Positions 18,496 through 27,742 of a stretch of DNA of 35,221 nucleotides are shown here, piece after piece. The stretch lies in the NCBI GenBank assembly GCA_028226535.1, contig JAOJEG010000006.1:1-35221 (forward strand). Direction: 5' to 3'. The stretch is from Candidatus Pelagibacter sp. (GTDB lineage Bacteria > Pseudomonadota > Alphaproteobacteria > Pelagibacterales > Pelagibacteraceae). The position numbers and the translations under genes are program-made. Every line of letters starts with the position of its first letter. Position 1 is the first letter of the stretch. The notes under the pieces are model-generated. The model was not told the DNA's origin and searched no databases. It saw nothing but the letters and a program-made list of their open reading frames with translations.

Positions 18496-19219
18496 TTTTA
18501 TTTCTCACAAGTTCTAAAAAAACTTCTTCTAAATTTTTTCTTCCGTGTTTTGTAATTAAATGATCAGGGGTACCTCTATCTACTATTATGCCACCTTTCA
18601 TCATCAAAACTGTGTTACATAATCTCTTAACCTCATCCATATTATGTGAAGCAAGTAACACTGATATTTTATTTTCTTTTTTATAATTTTCTAAAAAGGT
18701 TCTAACAAAATCTCCAGTCTCAGGATCTAAAGATGCAGTAGGTTCATCAAGTAAAAGCACTGTAGGATTATTAATTAATGCTTTTGCTAAACTTACTCTA
18801 TTTTTTTGTCCAGAAGAAAGTTCTCCCGTAATATTATCTAATAGTGTATTTAATCTTAACTTATTGGATAAGTAGTCAATTTGGCCGTTAAGATTATTCA
18901 CATTATATAATTTTCCATAGACCACTAAATTTTGCCTTACCGTAAGTTTTTTTGGCAATTCTATGTATGGAGATATGAAATTCATTTTATGAAGAAGAGA
19001 AATTTTGTTTTTTTCAATATCCATTCCATTAATTAAAACTTGTCCACTGGTTGGCTTTAATAATCCAAGCATCATTCCAATAGTAGTCGTTTTTCCACAT
19101 CCATTTGGTCCTAACAGACCAACTATTTCATTTTCATTAATTTTAAAGTTAATATTATCTACAGCCTGTTTTGACTTATAACTTTTGGATAAATTAATTA
19201 CTTCAATTGAATTAGTCAT
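18482..19219 (-). CDS. ABC transporter ATP-binding protein
   Basis: The nucleotide-binding subunit of the ABC-2 exporter encoded directly downstream. Walker A is G-P-N-G-C-G-K-T-T near residues 37-45, the Q loop region is S-P-Y-I-E near 82-86, the signature is L-S-S-G-Q near 135-139, and Walker B V-L-L-L-D-E-P-T-A-S-L-D is near 155-166. The H-loop histidine is in L-L-A-S-H-N-M-D-E-V. The length of 245 aa is normal. It directly abuts the tsaC/sua5 gene on the same strand, which suggests co-transcription without implying shared function. Confidence 0.9.
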   Translation of the reverse strand: MTNSIEVINLSKSYKSKQAVDNINFKINENEIVGLLGPNGCGKTTTIGMMLGLLKPTSGQVLINGMDIEKNKISLLHKMNFISPYIELPKKLTVRQNLVVYGKLYNVNNLNGQIDYLSNKLRLNTLLDNITGELSSGQKNRVSLAKALINNPTVLLLDEPTASLDPETGDFVRTFLENYKKENKISVLLASHNMDEVKRLCNTVLMMKGGIIVDRGTPDHLITKHGRKNLEEVFLELVRNKNEFN

Positions 19220-20152
19220 TTAATATTTCGAGGCTCTGTTTAACCTATCATTTATTGTTTTGCCGATACCTTTGTTTTGAATTCTTTCAACTGCAATCAT
19301 TTTATAACCATCTTTTTTAATTTTTCTTAAAATTGTGTAGAGATTTTTAGCAGATTGCTGAAGATCATTTTTTTTACTTAAATAGTAGTAATTTTTAAAT
19401 TTAGTTTTTCTCTTTTTTATTAATACAAATGCTTCATCTTTTTTAGGTTTTATCACATTTTTCCTTAATGGAATACCAGGAGAGTAATGTAGAGGAAATT
19501 GTCCAGGTGCAATTTTCTTTTTTGAAGTAGTTTTAACTAAAACTTTTTTATTTAAAACTTTTTTTATTTTTAAAATATCTAATCCTCCATATCTAAGTAT
19601 TGTTGGTTTATCTAAAAGACTAACAATTGTTGACTCTAACCCTATCTTACATTTTCCCCCATCTAAGACATATTTAATTTTTGACCCAAACTCTTCAATC
19701 ACATCAGAAGCTTTAACTGAGCTTAATCTAGTAGACATATTTGCACTGGGAGCAGCTAATGGATAATTTAAACTTTTAAGTAGTTTTCTAAACAAAGGAT
19801 GTTTAGGGAAACGAACAGCGAGACTTTTTTGTTTATTAGTCACAAATTTAGAAATTTTAGATCCTTTCTTTAATTTCAAGATGAACGTAATTGGACCAGG
19901 AGAAAACTTATTATATAGCTTGATAAAGTTATCATTAACTACACAATCATCCTCCAGTTTATTAATATCTGAATAATGAACAATCAAAGGGTTGTTAGTA
20001 GGTCTTTTTTTTAACTTGAAAATTTTTTTAACAGACTGATCTGAATAAGCATTGCCAGCTAATCCATATACAGTTTCAGTTGGAACAGCTATACAATGAT
20101 TTTTATCTAAATATTTTTTAGCTTTTTTGATATTTGATTGAACAGATTTCAT
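19220..20152 (-). CDS. tsaC: L-threonylcarbamoyladenylate synthase (Sua5/TsaC type)
   Basis: The enzyme makes threonylcarbamoyl-AMP from threonine, bicarbonate and ATP, the first step of t6A37 formation in ANN-decoding tRNAs. The YrdC domain has P-T-E-T-V-Y-G-L-A-G-N-A near residues 24-35, K-K-R-P-T-N-N-P-L near 47-55, S-P-G-P-I-T-F near 84-90 and A-P-S-A-N near 134-138. Residues after about 200 form a Sua5-like extra domain, with the linker motif A-P-G-Q-F-P-L-H-Y-S-P-G. At 310 aa it is the long Sua5 form rather than the short E. coli TsaC. It is divergent from xseB, with 20 bases between the start codons. Confidence 0.92.
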   Translation of the reverse strand: MKSVQSNIKKAKKYLDKNHCIAVPTETVYGLAGNAYSDQSVKKIFKLKKRPTNNPLIVHYSDINKLEDDCVVNDNFIKLYNKFSPGPITFILKLKKGSKISKFVTNKQKSLAVRFPKHPLFRKLLKSLNYPLAAPSANMSTRLSSVKASDVIEEFGSKIKYVLDGGKCKIGLESTIVSLLDKPTILRYGGLDILKIKKVLNKKVLVKTTSKKKIAPGQFPLHYSPGIPLRKNVIKPKKDEAFVLIKKRKTKFKNYYYLSKKNDLQQSAKNLYTILRKIKKDGYKMIAVERIQNKGIGKTINDRLNRASKY

Positions 20153-20172
20153 GTATTAATAATTATTATTAT

Positions 20173-20409
20173 ATGAAAGATAAAAATTTACTACCTGATA
20201 ATAACGATAGCACCCTTGAAGAGCTGACAGACCAAGCAAATCAAATATTAGAGTCTTTGGAAAATGAAAAAGATCTAAATAATTCTGTTGAAAGCTATCA
20301 ACAATTGTTGAAGTTAAATAATATTATTGAAAAAAAATTTCATAAAAGTTTTAGATCCATAGGTGACGAAACTAATAAAAAAGTTAAAGAAATTGTTAAA
20401 AAAAAATGA
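20173..20409 (+). CDS. xseB: exodeoxyribonuclease VII small subunit
   Basis: The small subunit of the ssDNA-specific exonuclease VII complex. From the ATG at 20173 it is 78 aa. It shows the family pattern L-E-E-L-T-x-x-A-N-Q-I-L-E-S-L-E-N-E-x-x-L-N-N-S-V-E-S-Y. A further upstream in-frame start would overlap the divergent tsaC gene, so 20173 is preferred. The stop overlaps the ispA start (ATGA). The xseB-ispA-dxs order is widespread in proteobacteria, which supports this short, low-complexity call. The large subunit gene is not in the window. Confidence 0.85.
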   Translation: MKDKNLLPDNNDSTLEELTDQANQILESLENEKDLNNSVESYQQLLKLNNIIEKKFHKSFRSIGDETNKKVKEIVKKK

Positions 20410-21278
20410 AAACTAAGCTTAATAAGATTGCAAATGATACAAACATTTTTTTAAAGAATTTTCTTAATAAGCAAAATAATTCTAAATTACTTCCAGCCAT
20501 GAAGTATGGCTTATTTCCCGGTGGAAAAAAAATTAGATCTAAAATTTTAATTGATATTGGTTCGTTATTAGCATTAGATTATAAAACATTAATTGCTATT
20601 GGTGCTGCTGTAGAATGTATTCATGCTTATTCCCTAATTCATGATGATTTACCATGCATGGATAATGATAAAATTAGAAGAGGAAAACCATCTGCACACA
20701 TTAAGTTTGGAGAGTCCACAGCAGTCCTTGCAGGAAACTCATTACTAACAATGGCATTTGAAATTTTATCAAGTCCTACTTTAAAAATAAGTGAAAGAAT
20801 TAAGATTAATTTAATAAAAAAATTATCTGAATGTTCAGGTCATTTAGGTATAGCAGGTGGTCAATATCTAGATCTAAGTTACGAAAAAAAAAAGATATCT
20901 AAAAATAAGATTATAGAAATGGAAATTAAAAAAACAGGGAGGTTATTCAGTTTTTGTTGTGCTGCACCTGCAATTATTAAGAAAAAAAATGCAAAAGAAA
21001 TTAAATTTTTTGAAAATATTGGTTCTGATATAGGTTTATTATTTCAAATAGCTGATGATTTAATTGATTTTAGTGGTAGTTCGAAAATAGCTGGAAAAAA
21101 AACAGGAAAAGATCAAAAAAAAGGTAAAGCTACATTAATAAGTTTGTTAGGCTATATGAATGCAATTCAATATTGTGATAGAATTATATTAAAAATAAAT
21201 AAAAATTTAAAAAAATACGGTACAAGTTCTAAACATATAAGAGAAACATTGAATTATATTTTGCATAGAGAGAAGTAA
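20406..21278 (+). CDS. ispA: farnesyl diphosphate synthase (short-chain polyprenyl synthase)
   Basis: The enzyme condenses IPP with DMAPP and GPP to give farnesyl-PP, the precursor of undecaprenyl-PP and quinone tails. The first Asp-rich motif D-D-L-P-C-M-D is near residues 79-85 and the second, D-D-L-I-D, near 218-222; the M at -5 type chain-length region looks like a short-chain synthase. G-G-K-K-I-R-S-K near 39-46 binds IPP. The length of 290 aa is typical. It is coupled by 4-base and 1-base overlaps to xseB and dxs. The exact product chain length is inferred from context with dxs. Confidence 0.9.
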   Translation: MKTKLNKIANDTNIFLKNFLNKQNNSKLLPAMKYGLFPGGKKIRSKILIDIGSLLALDYKTLIAIGAAVECIHAYSLIHDDLPCMDNDKIRRGKPSAHIKFGESTAVLAGNSLLTMAFEILSSPTLKISERIKINLIKKLSECSGHLGIAGGQYLDLSYEKKKISKNKIIEMEIKKTGRLFSFCCAAPAIIKKKNAKEIKFFENIGSDIGLLFQIADDLIDFSGSSKIAGKKTGKDQKKGKATLISLLGYMNAIQYCDRIILKINKNLKKYGTSSKHIRETLNYILHREK

Positions 21279-23191
21279 TGAAAAATTATAAATTTTTAAA
21301 TAATATAAATTTTCCATCTGATTTAAGAAAGCTATCAGAGGATGATTTGCAAAAAGTTTCTGATGAAGTGAGAGAAGAAATGATCAATGCAGTGTCTGAA
21401 ACTGGAGGACATTTAGGTGCAGGTTTAGGAGTGGTAGAGCTAACAGTTGCTCTTCATTATGTTTTTGACACACCTAATGATAAATTGATTTGGGATGTGG
21501 GACATCAATCTTATCCACATAAAATTTTAACTGGAAGAAAAAATAAGATTAAATCTTTAAGACAAGGAAATGGTTTATCAGGATTTACAAAAAGATCAGA
21601 GAGCGAATATGATCCTTTTGGTGCTGCTCATAGCTCAACATCTATATCTTCAGCGTTGGGAATTGCTGAAGCAAATAAATTAGCAAATAAATCTTCTAAT
21701 GTAATTGCCGTAATCGGAGACGGCGCGATCAGTGCAGGAATGGCTTATGAAGCAATGAATAATGCTGGAGCATCGAAAACAAAAATGATTGTTATTTTGA
21801 ATGATAACGATATGTCAATTGCAAAACCAGTTGGCGCTATGAGAACTTATCTAGCAAAGTTATTTACAGGAAAAATTTATTTTAGTCTGAGAGAAACTAT
21901 TAAATTGATAATGTCTTCGTTTTCAAAACGATTTAGTGCAAAAGCTGGTAAAGCCGAGGATTTTCTACGATCAGCCGTTACAGGAGGTACGTTATTCAAT
22001 TCATTAGGTTTTTATTATGCGGGTCCAATTGATGGTCATGACTTAGATAGTCTTATTCCTATTCTTAAAAATGCAAGGGACTCTAAACATGAAGGACCAA
22101 TTATGATCCATATTAAAACACAAAAAGGCAAAGGCTATTCTTATGCAGAAAAAGCATCTGACCATTATCATGGTGTTTCAAAATTCAATGTGAAAACAGG
22201 TGAACAAGTTAAAAGTGGGAGCAATCTTCCAGCTTATACAAAAGTATTCGCAAATACTTTAGTTAAACATGCTCAAAAAGACAGTAAAATTGTTGGAATC
22301 ACAGCTGCAATGCCTGGTGGTACAGGTATGGATATTTTTGGAAAAGAATTTCCTAAAAGAATGTTTGACGTTGGTATAGCAGAACAACATGCGGTAACTT
22401 TTGCGGCTGGTCTAGCTACAGAAGGTTATAAGCCATATGCTGCAATTTATTCCACTTTTCTTCAAAGAGCTTACGATCAAGTAGTACATGATGTAGCTAT
22501 TCAAAGTTTGCCCGTAAGGTTTGCAATAGATAGAGCAGGTCTGGTTGGTGCAGATGGTTCTACACATGCTGGTTCATTTGATATTACATACCTATCAACT
22601 CTACCTAATTTTATTGTAATGGCAGCGAGTGATGAAGTTGAGTTAGTAAAAATGATAAATACATCTGTAGATATTAACGATAAACCATGTGCAATTAGGT
22701 ATCCTAGAGGAACAGGAGTAGGTCTGGACTTACCTTCAATTGAAGAAAAGATTGAACTTGGAAAAGGAAAAATAATTCAACAAGGAAATCAAGTTTGTAT
22801 TTTAAGTTTAGGAACTAGACTTGAAGAATGCAAATCAGCAGCTGAAGAATTAAAGAATAAAGGTGTGTCAGTAACAATTATAGATGCAAGATTTGCAAAA
22901 CCTTTAGATCAAGAACTTATTTTGAATTGTGCCAGGGAACATGATGTAATGATAACTATTGAAGAAGGATCGATAGGCGGTTTTGGTTCTCATGTTAAAA
23001 ATTTATTAGCTGAAAAAGGAATTTTTGATAAAGGGTTAAAGTTTAGAGCAATGACGTTACCTGATACTTTTATTGAACAAGATGATCCTAAAAAAATGTA
23101 TGATGTTGCAGGGTTAAATGCCTCACAAATTTCAAAGAAAATTTTAGATGTCTTGTTTACAAAAGACTCTATTAAAGTAGTAAAAAATTAA
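21278..23191 (+). CDS. dxs: 1-deoxy-D-xylulose-5-phosphate synthase
   Basis: A thiamine-diphosphate enzyme that joins pyruvate and glyceraldehyde-3-phosphate to start the MEP isoprenoid pathway. The N-terminal [15 protein letters not shown] block is near residues 41-55. The ThDP motif begins [13 protein letters not shown] and ends N-D-N-D-M-S-I. The transketolase-like [15 protein letters not shown] is in the second domain, and a C-terminal transketolase domain follows. The length of 637 aa is normal. It shares the ispA stop base and converges on aroC with a 6-base gap and no visible terminator. Its ThDP cofactor ties it to the thiamine salvage gene thiD in this window. Confidence 0.96.
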   Translation: MKNYKFLNNINFPSDLRKLSEDDLQKVSDEVREEMINAVSETGGHLGAGLGVVELTVALHYVFDTPNDKLIWDVGHQSYPHKILTGRKNKIKSLRQGNGLSGFTKRSESEYDPFGAAHSSTSISSALGIAEANKLANKSSNVIAVIGDGAISAGMAYEAMNNAGASKTKMIVILNDNDMSIAKPVGAMRTYLAKLFTGKIYFSLRETIKLIMSSFSKRFSAKAGKAEDFLRSAVTGGTLFNSLGFYYAGPIDGHDLDSLIPILKNARDSKHEGPIMIHIKTQKGKGYSYAEKASDHYHGVSKFNVKTGEQVKSGSNLPAYTKVFANTLVKHAQKDSKIVGITAAMPGGTGMDIFGKEFPKRMFDVGIAEQHAVTFAAGLATEGYKPYAAIYSTFLQRAYDQVVHDVAIQSLPVRFAIDRAGLVGADGSTHAGSFDITYLSTLPNFIVMAASDEVELVKMINTSVDINDKPCAIRYPRGTGVGLDLPSIEEKIELGKGKIIQQGNQVCILSLGTRLEECKSAAEELKNKGVSVTIIDARFAKPLDQELILNCAREHDVMITIEEGSIGGFGSHVKNLLAEKGIFDKGLKFRAMTLPDTFIEQDDPKKMYDVAGLNASQISKKILDVLFTKDSIKVVKN

Positions 23192-23197
23192 TTTTGA

Positions 23198-24280
23198 TTA
23201 ACTGCACTGAGCTTTGTGCATTAAGTAATGATCTAATAAAACGCAATTCATCATAGCTTCACCTACGGGCACAGCTCTTATCCCTACACATGGGTCATGT
23301 CTTCCTTTAACTGAAATAGTTGTATTTTTTCCAAATTTATTAATTGTTTTTCTAGTGGTTAAAATTGATGAAGTAGGTTTTACAGCAAAAGAAGCAATAA
23401 TTTCTTGACCACTTGATATGCCACCCAAGATTCCCCCAGCATTATTGGAGTTAAATTTTAACTTTCTACCTTTTTGAGAAATTTCATCTGAGTTTTGTTC
23501 TCCACTTAATTGAGCTGAGTTCATTCCAGATCCAATGTTTACTCCTTTAACAGCGTTAATACTCATTAAACCAGAAGCAATATCAGAGTCTAGTTTTGAA
23601 TATATGGGAGCACCTAATCCCGCGGGTATGCCTCTTGCTCTTATTTCAATAACAGCTCCACAAGAAGATCCAGATTTTCTTACACCTAATAAATATTTTT
23701 CCCAAAGTTTAATCATCGATTTATCTGGGCAGAAAAATGGATTTTTAGTTATTACTTTATCGTTCCATTGATTAATATCACATCCTAATATCCCTAGTTG
23801 GGTCACAGCACCTATAACTTTAAACTTTTTACCTAACTTATTTTTTAGAACTAGTTTTGCAATTGCACCAGCAGCAACACGAGCTGCAGTTTCTCTTGCT
23901 GAAGATCTCCCTCCACCTCTATAATCTCTAATTCCATATTTCTTAAAATAAGTTAAATCAGCATGTCCTGGTCTAAATTTATCTTTAATGTTTCCATAAT
24001 CTTTTGATCTCATATCTTTATTGTAAATTATGAGAGATATGGGCGTCCCGGTTGTTTTTCCCTCAAACACGCCCGATAAAATTTGAACTTTGTCATCTTC
24101 TTTACGTTGAGTTGTAAATTTTGATTGTCCTGGTTTTCTTTTATCTAATTCAATTTGAATATCTTGTTCCTTAATATTTATATTAGGTGGACACCCATCA
24201 ACAACACAACCTATTGCAGGTCCGTGAGATTCTCCCCAAGTTGAGAAACGAAATAGCTTTCCAAAAGTATTAAATGACAT
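23198..24280 (-). CDS. aroC: chorismate synthase
   Basis: This is the final shikimate-pathway enzyme, making chorismate from EPSP with reduced FMN. The three family signatures are present: [14 protein letters not shown] near residues 16-29, the [14 protein letters not shown] block near 124-137, and [13 protein letters not shown] near 327-339. The length of 360 aa is normal. It stands alone on the minus strand, convergent with dxs and divergent from pdxH (33 bases between start codons). Confidence 0.96.
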   Translation of the reverse strand: MSFNTFGKLFRFSTWGESHGPAIGCVVDGCPPNINIKEQDIQIELDKRKPGQSKFTTQRKEDDKVQILSGVFEGKTTGTPISLIIYNKDMRSKDYGNIKDKFRPGHADLTYFKKYGIRDYRGGGRSSARETAARVAAGAIAKLVLKNKLGKKFKVIGAVTQLGILGCDINQWNDKVITKNPFFCPDKSMIKLWEKYLLGVRKSGSSCGAVIEIRARGIPAGLGAPIYSKLDSDIASGLMSINAVKGVNIGSGMNSAQLSGEQNSDEISQKGRKLKFNSNNAGGILGGISSGQEIIASFAVKPTSSILTTRKTINKFGKNTTISVKGRHDPCVGIRAVPVGEAMMNCVLLDHYLMHKAQCS

Positions 24281-24313
24281 TATTTATATTGTATAGATTA
24301 TTTTGTTTAAATT

Positions 24314-24940
24314 ATGAATCAAAAAAACTCACTTGGTCTGAATAACTGCTTCTTAGATCTAGACGATCCTATTGAATTGTTTAAAGTTTGGATGGATGAA
24401 GCAAAAAAATCAGAACCTAATGATCCTAATGCTCTTTCGTTAGCAACATCTAATAAGAACAACATACCATCAGTCAGAATGGTTTTATTAAAAGAGTTTA
24501 ATCACAACGGTTTTGTATTTTATACAAATTTAAATAGTCAAAAAGGAAATGAACTTAAACAAAATCCAAATGCCGCAATGTGTTTTCATTGGAAAAGTCT
24601 TTTAAGACAAATAAGAATTAGTGGAACTATAACTCAAGTAGAAGACAGTGTGGCCGATCAGTATTATAATTCACGAGGATATGACAGTAGGATTGGAGCT
24701 TGGGCATCAAAACAAAGTAAAGAATTAAAAAATAGAGATGAACTTGAAAACTCAATTAAAGAGTTTGAGCAAAAATTTCTTGATAAAAATAATGTACCAA
24801 GACCTAGACATTGGTCTGGTTGGAATTTATCACCAACTAGAATCGAATTTTGGTTAGATGGAGATAGTAGAATTCATGAAAGATTAAATTATACTATTGA
24901 TAAAAAAGGTAATTGGATAAAATCTTTACTAAGTCCTTAA
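24314..24940 (+). CDS. pdxH: pyridoxamine 5'-phosphate oxidase
   Basis: An FMN enzyme that oxidises PNP or PMP to pyridoxal 5'-phosphate. FMN-contact motifs are visible: S-V-R-M-V-L-L-K near residues 54-61, F-Y-T-N-L-N-S-Q-K-G near 72-81, and the C-terminal W-x-L-S-P-T-R-I-E-F-W with D-S-R-I-H-E-R-L. The length of 208 aa is typical. It is divergent from aroC and convergent with the long-chain prenyl synthase gene, overlapping that gene's stop by 4 bases. Confidence 0.95.
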   Translation: MNQKNSLGLNNCFLDLDDPIELFKVWMDEAKKSEPNDPNALSLATSNKNNIPSVRMVLLKEFNHNGFVFYTNLNSQKGNELKQNPNAAMCFHWKSLLRQIRISGTITQVEDSVADQYYNSRGYDSRIGAWASKQSKELKNRDELENSIKEFEQKFLDKNNVPRPRHWSGWNLSPTRIEFWLDGDSRIHERLNYTIDKKGNWIKSLLSP

Positions 24941-25950
24941 AAATTTCTTGCTAGACTGAATGAGGTTAGATTTTTAAGAATTGATTTTTCTTTTGAGTCT
25001 TTAAATACTGTAAGAGAGTTTGAAGCAAGATTGATATAATGTTGAGCTTTTTGATAGCACTCATTTATGATGTCATATTTTTTTATTAAAAGAATTATTT
25101 TGTTAAAGTCATTTTTTTCTCTTAAGTCTTTTTTAAAAAATTCTGTTAATAATCTTTTTTCATCAACATCTATTTTTTGAAATAATAAAATTATAGGTAA
25201 AGTAATCTTACCTTCAAAAAAATCTTGACCTATCTTTTTACCAAATAATTTCAGATCTGAATTGTAATCAAGAGTATCATCTGCAATTTGAAAAGTTAAT
25301 CCAAGATTTCGACCATAGAATTCAAGAGCATCTTTTTCTTTAGATCCGACCTCCGATAAAATTGCACCTACTTTTGTTGCTGCTGCAAAAAGCTCAGCAG
25401 TTTTTGCTGATATAATTTTTAAATAAGTTTCCTCAAGCATATCAACTTCACCTTTATGTTGAAGTTGTAAAACTTCTCCTTGAGCAATTTTTGAGGAAGT
25501 TGAAGACAACAATTTTAAAACTTCCAAATTACCATCCTCTACCATCATTTCAAAACATCTACTCAATAAATAGTCTCCAATTAAAACTGAAGAATGATTA
25601 TCCCAAACTTTATTTAATGTATCTTTGCCTCTTCTTACAGTTCCCTCATCAATTACATCATCGTGCATTAGAGTTGCACTATGAATTAATTCAACACAAG
25701 CAGCTAAATTAATATCTCTTGAACCTTTAGAGTATCCACATAGTTTTGCAGATCCAAGAGTTAATAAAGCTCTTAATCTCTTTCCTCCAGTTTGAATATG
25801 ATATTCAGTCATTTTTTGAACCAACCCGACATCACTCGCTAATTTTGATTTTATTTTTTCTTCAGTAAGAATGAGCTTATCCTCAACAGAATCCTTAAGT
25901 TGAAAATATGAGTCGTTTATTTGATTTTTAAGCTGAACTACGGTTCCCAT
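24937..25950 (-). CDS. ispB: long-chain polyprenyl diphosphate synthase (quinone side chain)
   Basis: An all-trans prenyl chain elongation enzyme, probably supplying the octaprenyl to decaprenyl tail of ubiquinone. It carries the two Asp-rich motifs D-D-V-I-D-E near residues 98-103 and D-D-T-L-D near 227-231, G-G-K-R-L-R near 55-60, and the substrate-binding K-x-G between them. The length of 337 aa suits the long-chain class, unlike the 290 aa ispA product that feeds it farnesyl-PP. Chain length is not determinable from sequence here; alphaproteobacteria usually make UQ-10. Confidence 0.88.
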   Translation of the reverse strand: MGTVVQLKNQINDSYFQLKDSVEDKLILTEEKIKSKLASDVGLVQKMTEYHIQTGGKRLRALLTLGSAKLCGYSKGSRDINLAACVELIHSATLMHDDVIDEGTVRRGKDTLNKVWDNHSSVLIGDYLLSRCFEMMVEDGNLEVLKLLSSTSSKIAQGEVLQLQHKGEVDMLEETYLKIISAKTAELFAAATKVGAILSEVGSKEKDALEFYGRNLGLTFQIADDTLDYNSDLKLFGKKIGQDFFEGKITLPIILLFQKIDVDEKRLLTEFFKKDLREKNDFNKIILLIKKYDIINECYQKAQHYINLASNSLTVFKDSKEKSILKNLTSFSLARNF

Positions 25951-25996
25951 AACGATTTTAAATTAATATATTTGAGTTTTATATATTACTTATCAA

Positions 25997-26024
25997 TTGA
26001 CGCACCTAATTCTTCATTTATAAG
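25997..26024 (+). promoter_or_regulatory. Candidate sigma-70 promoter for the S49 peptidase gene
   Basis: TTGACG at 25997-26002 and TATAAG at 26019-26024 are each one base from the consensus boxes, with a 16-base spacer. They lie in the 114-base space between divergent ispB and the peptidase gene. A ribosome-binding site (AAGGA around 26054-26058) sits 6 bases before the ATG at 26065. In DNA this AT-rich, -10-like hexamers are common, so the well-matched -35 box is the stronger part. Confidence 0.45.
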
Positions 26025-26064
26025 TAATTAATATAATCAATAATTAATTCTATAAGGAATAATA

Positions 26065-26871
26065 ATGTTCTCTTTTTTTAAAAAGAAAAAGACTGTAGCT
26101 CATATTAAATTAAATGGAGTTATTGGAAATGCCGGAAAATTTAAACAAGGTATTGATTTTGCAGGTCAAGAAGAGCTTATTAAAAAGGCTTTTTCATTAA
26201 AAAAAGCCTCATGTGTAGCAATAACTGTAAATTCACCTGGTGGATCACCAGTTCAGTCACATATGATTTATAATTTTATTAGACAACAAGCCAATAATAC
26301 AAAAAAAAAAGTAATTGTATTTGCTGAAGATGTTGCAGCATCCGGTGGATATTTAATCTCATGCGCCGGGGATGAAATTTATGCAAATTCAAGTTCAATA
26401 ATTGGATCTATAGGGGTTATCTATTCTTCATTTGGCTTTACTGAGTTAATAAAAAAAATTGGTGTTGAAAGAAGAGTTCATACAGCTGGAAAAAACAAAA
26501 GTACTTTAGATCCTTTTTTAGAAGAAAAAAATGAGGATATAGAAAGATTAAAAAATATTCAGCTAGATTTACATAAAGATTTTATTGATGTAGTAGAAAA
26601 AAGCAGAGGATCTAAGTTAAATACATCTGAAGTAGAGCTATTTTCTGGAGAATTTTGGTCTGGAAGTAAAGCTAAAGATTTAGGCCTGATAGATGGAATA
26701 GGAGATGCCCATCAAGTTCTTAAAGAAAAATTTGGAAACGATGTTGTCATCAAAAAATTTGAAAAATCAAAAGGTTGGTTAAGCCAAAAACTTTCTTCTT
26801 CTAATAATCAAGTAGATCAATTAGCCAATATTTTAGATGAAAGGTCAATCTGGCAAAGATATGGTTTCTAA
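26065..26871 (+). CDS. sppA: S49-family serine peptidase (SppA/SohB-like)
   Basis: A Ser/Lys-dyad peptidase of the signal-peptide-peptidase A family. The nucleophile is S93 in A-A-S-G-G-Y, followed by the [10 protein letters not shown] block; the general-base lysine is probably K145 in [10 protein letters not shown]. The length of 268 aa is that of the short single-domain form. No clear N-terminal membrane helix is visible: it starts with F-S-F-F then a run of lysines. It may therefore be peripheral or use the first hydrophobic strand only. It overlaps the glyQ start. SppA-type peptidases clear cleaved signal peptides; that role is inferred. Confidence 0.85.
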   Translation: MFSFFKKKKTVAHIKLNGVIGNAGKFKQGIDFAGQEELIKKAFSLKKASCVAITVNSPGGSPVQSHMIYNFIRQQANNTKKKVIVFAEDVAASGGYLISCAGDEIYANSSSIIGSIGVIYSSFGFTELIKKIGVERRVHTAGKNKSTLDPFLEEKNEDIERLKNIQLDLHKDFIDVVEKSRGSKLNTSEVELFSGEFWSGSKAKDLGLIDGIGDAHQVLKEKFGNDVVIKKFEKSKGWLSQKLSSSNNQVDQLANILDERSIWQRYGF

Positions 26872-27742
26872 AACAAAAAAACCAAAAAAAAAATTTCAAT
26901 CATTTCAAGATACAATTCTTAATCTTCAAAAATTTTGGAGTAAGCAAGGATGTATTATTCTTCAGCCATACGATTTGGAAGTGGGTGCTGGCACATTTCA
27001 TCCAGCAACAACACTTAGATCGCTAGGCCCAAAACATTGGAAAGCTGCTTATGTGCAACCATCAAGAAGACCAACAGATGGAAGATATGGCGAAAATCCA
27101 AATAGATTACAACATTATTATCAATTTCAAGTTCTTATAAAACCTTCACCAAATAATATAAAGAAATTATATCTTAATAGTTTGTCGGTCATTGGTATTG
27201 ATCATAACGAACATGATATTAGGTTTGTTGAAGATGATTGGGAAAGCCCAACCCTTGGTGCAGCAGGTTTAGGTTGGGAAGTTTGGTGTGATGGTATGGA
27301 GATTACACAATTTACGTACTTTCAACAAATGGCAGGGTATGAATGTAAGCCTGTTTCAGTAGAAATTACATATGGATTAGAAAGAATATGCATGTTTACT
27401 CAACAACAAAAAAATGTTTATGATTTAATATGGAATGATGAAGAGGTAAAATATCATGAAGTTTTTCATCAAGCAGAAAAAGAATTTTCTGCATACAATT
27501 TTGAGCATGCAAATGTTGAAAGTTTATTAAAAATGTTTGATATGATTGAACAAGAAGCTAAATCCCTTGTAGAAAAAAAAATATCATTACCAGCATATGA
27601 TCAATGCTTAAAAGCAAGTCATGTATTTAACATTTTAGATGCTAGAGGAGCAATAAGTGTAGCTCAAAGAGCTGGATATATAGGAAGAATTAGAGATATT
27701 ACTAAAGCGGCCGCAGGTGTTTGGCTAGACAGTCAAAGCTAA
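26861..27742 (+). CDS. glyQ: glycine-tRNA ligase alpha subunit
   Basis: The catalytic class II subunit of the heterotetrameric bacterial GlyRS. The diagnostic N-terminus [24 protein letters not shown] is present. So are [13 protein letters not shown] and the motif [15 protein letters not shown] chose the ATG at 26861 (293 aa) because the alternative at 26837 adds eight non-conserved residues. Either start overlaps the end of the peptidase gene. It abuts glyS exactly. Confidence 0.95.
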   Translation: MVSKTKKPKKKFQSFQDTILNLQKFWSKQGCIILQPYDLEVGAGTFHPATTLRSLGPKHWKAAYVQPSRRPTDGRYGENPNRLQHYYQFQVLIKPSPNNIKKLYLNSLSVIGIDHNEHDIRFVEDDWESPTLGAAGLGWEVWCDGMEITQFTYFQQMAGYECKPVSVEITYGLERICMFTQQQKNVYDLIWNDEEVKYHEVFHQAEKEFSAYNFEHANVESLLKMFDMIEQEAKSLVEKKISLPAYDQCLKASHVFNILDARGAISVAQRAGYIGRIRDITKAAAGVWLDSQS

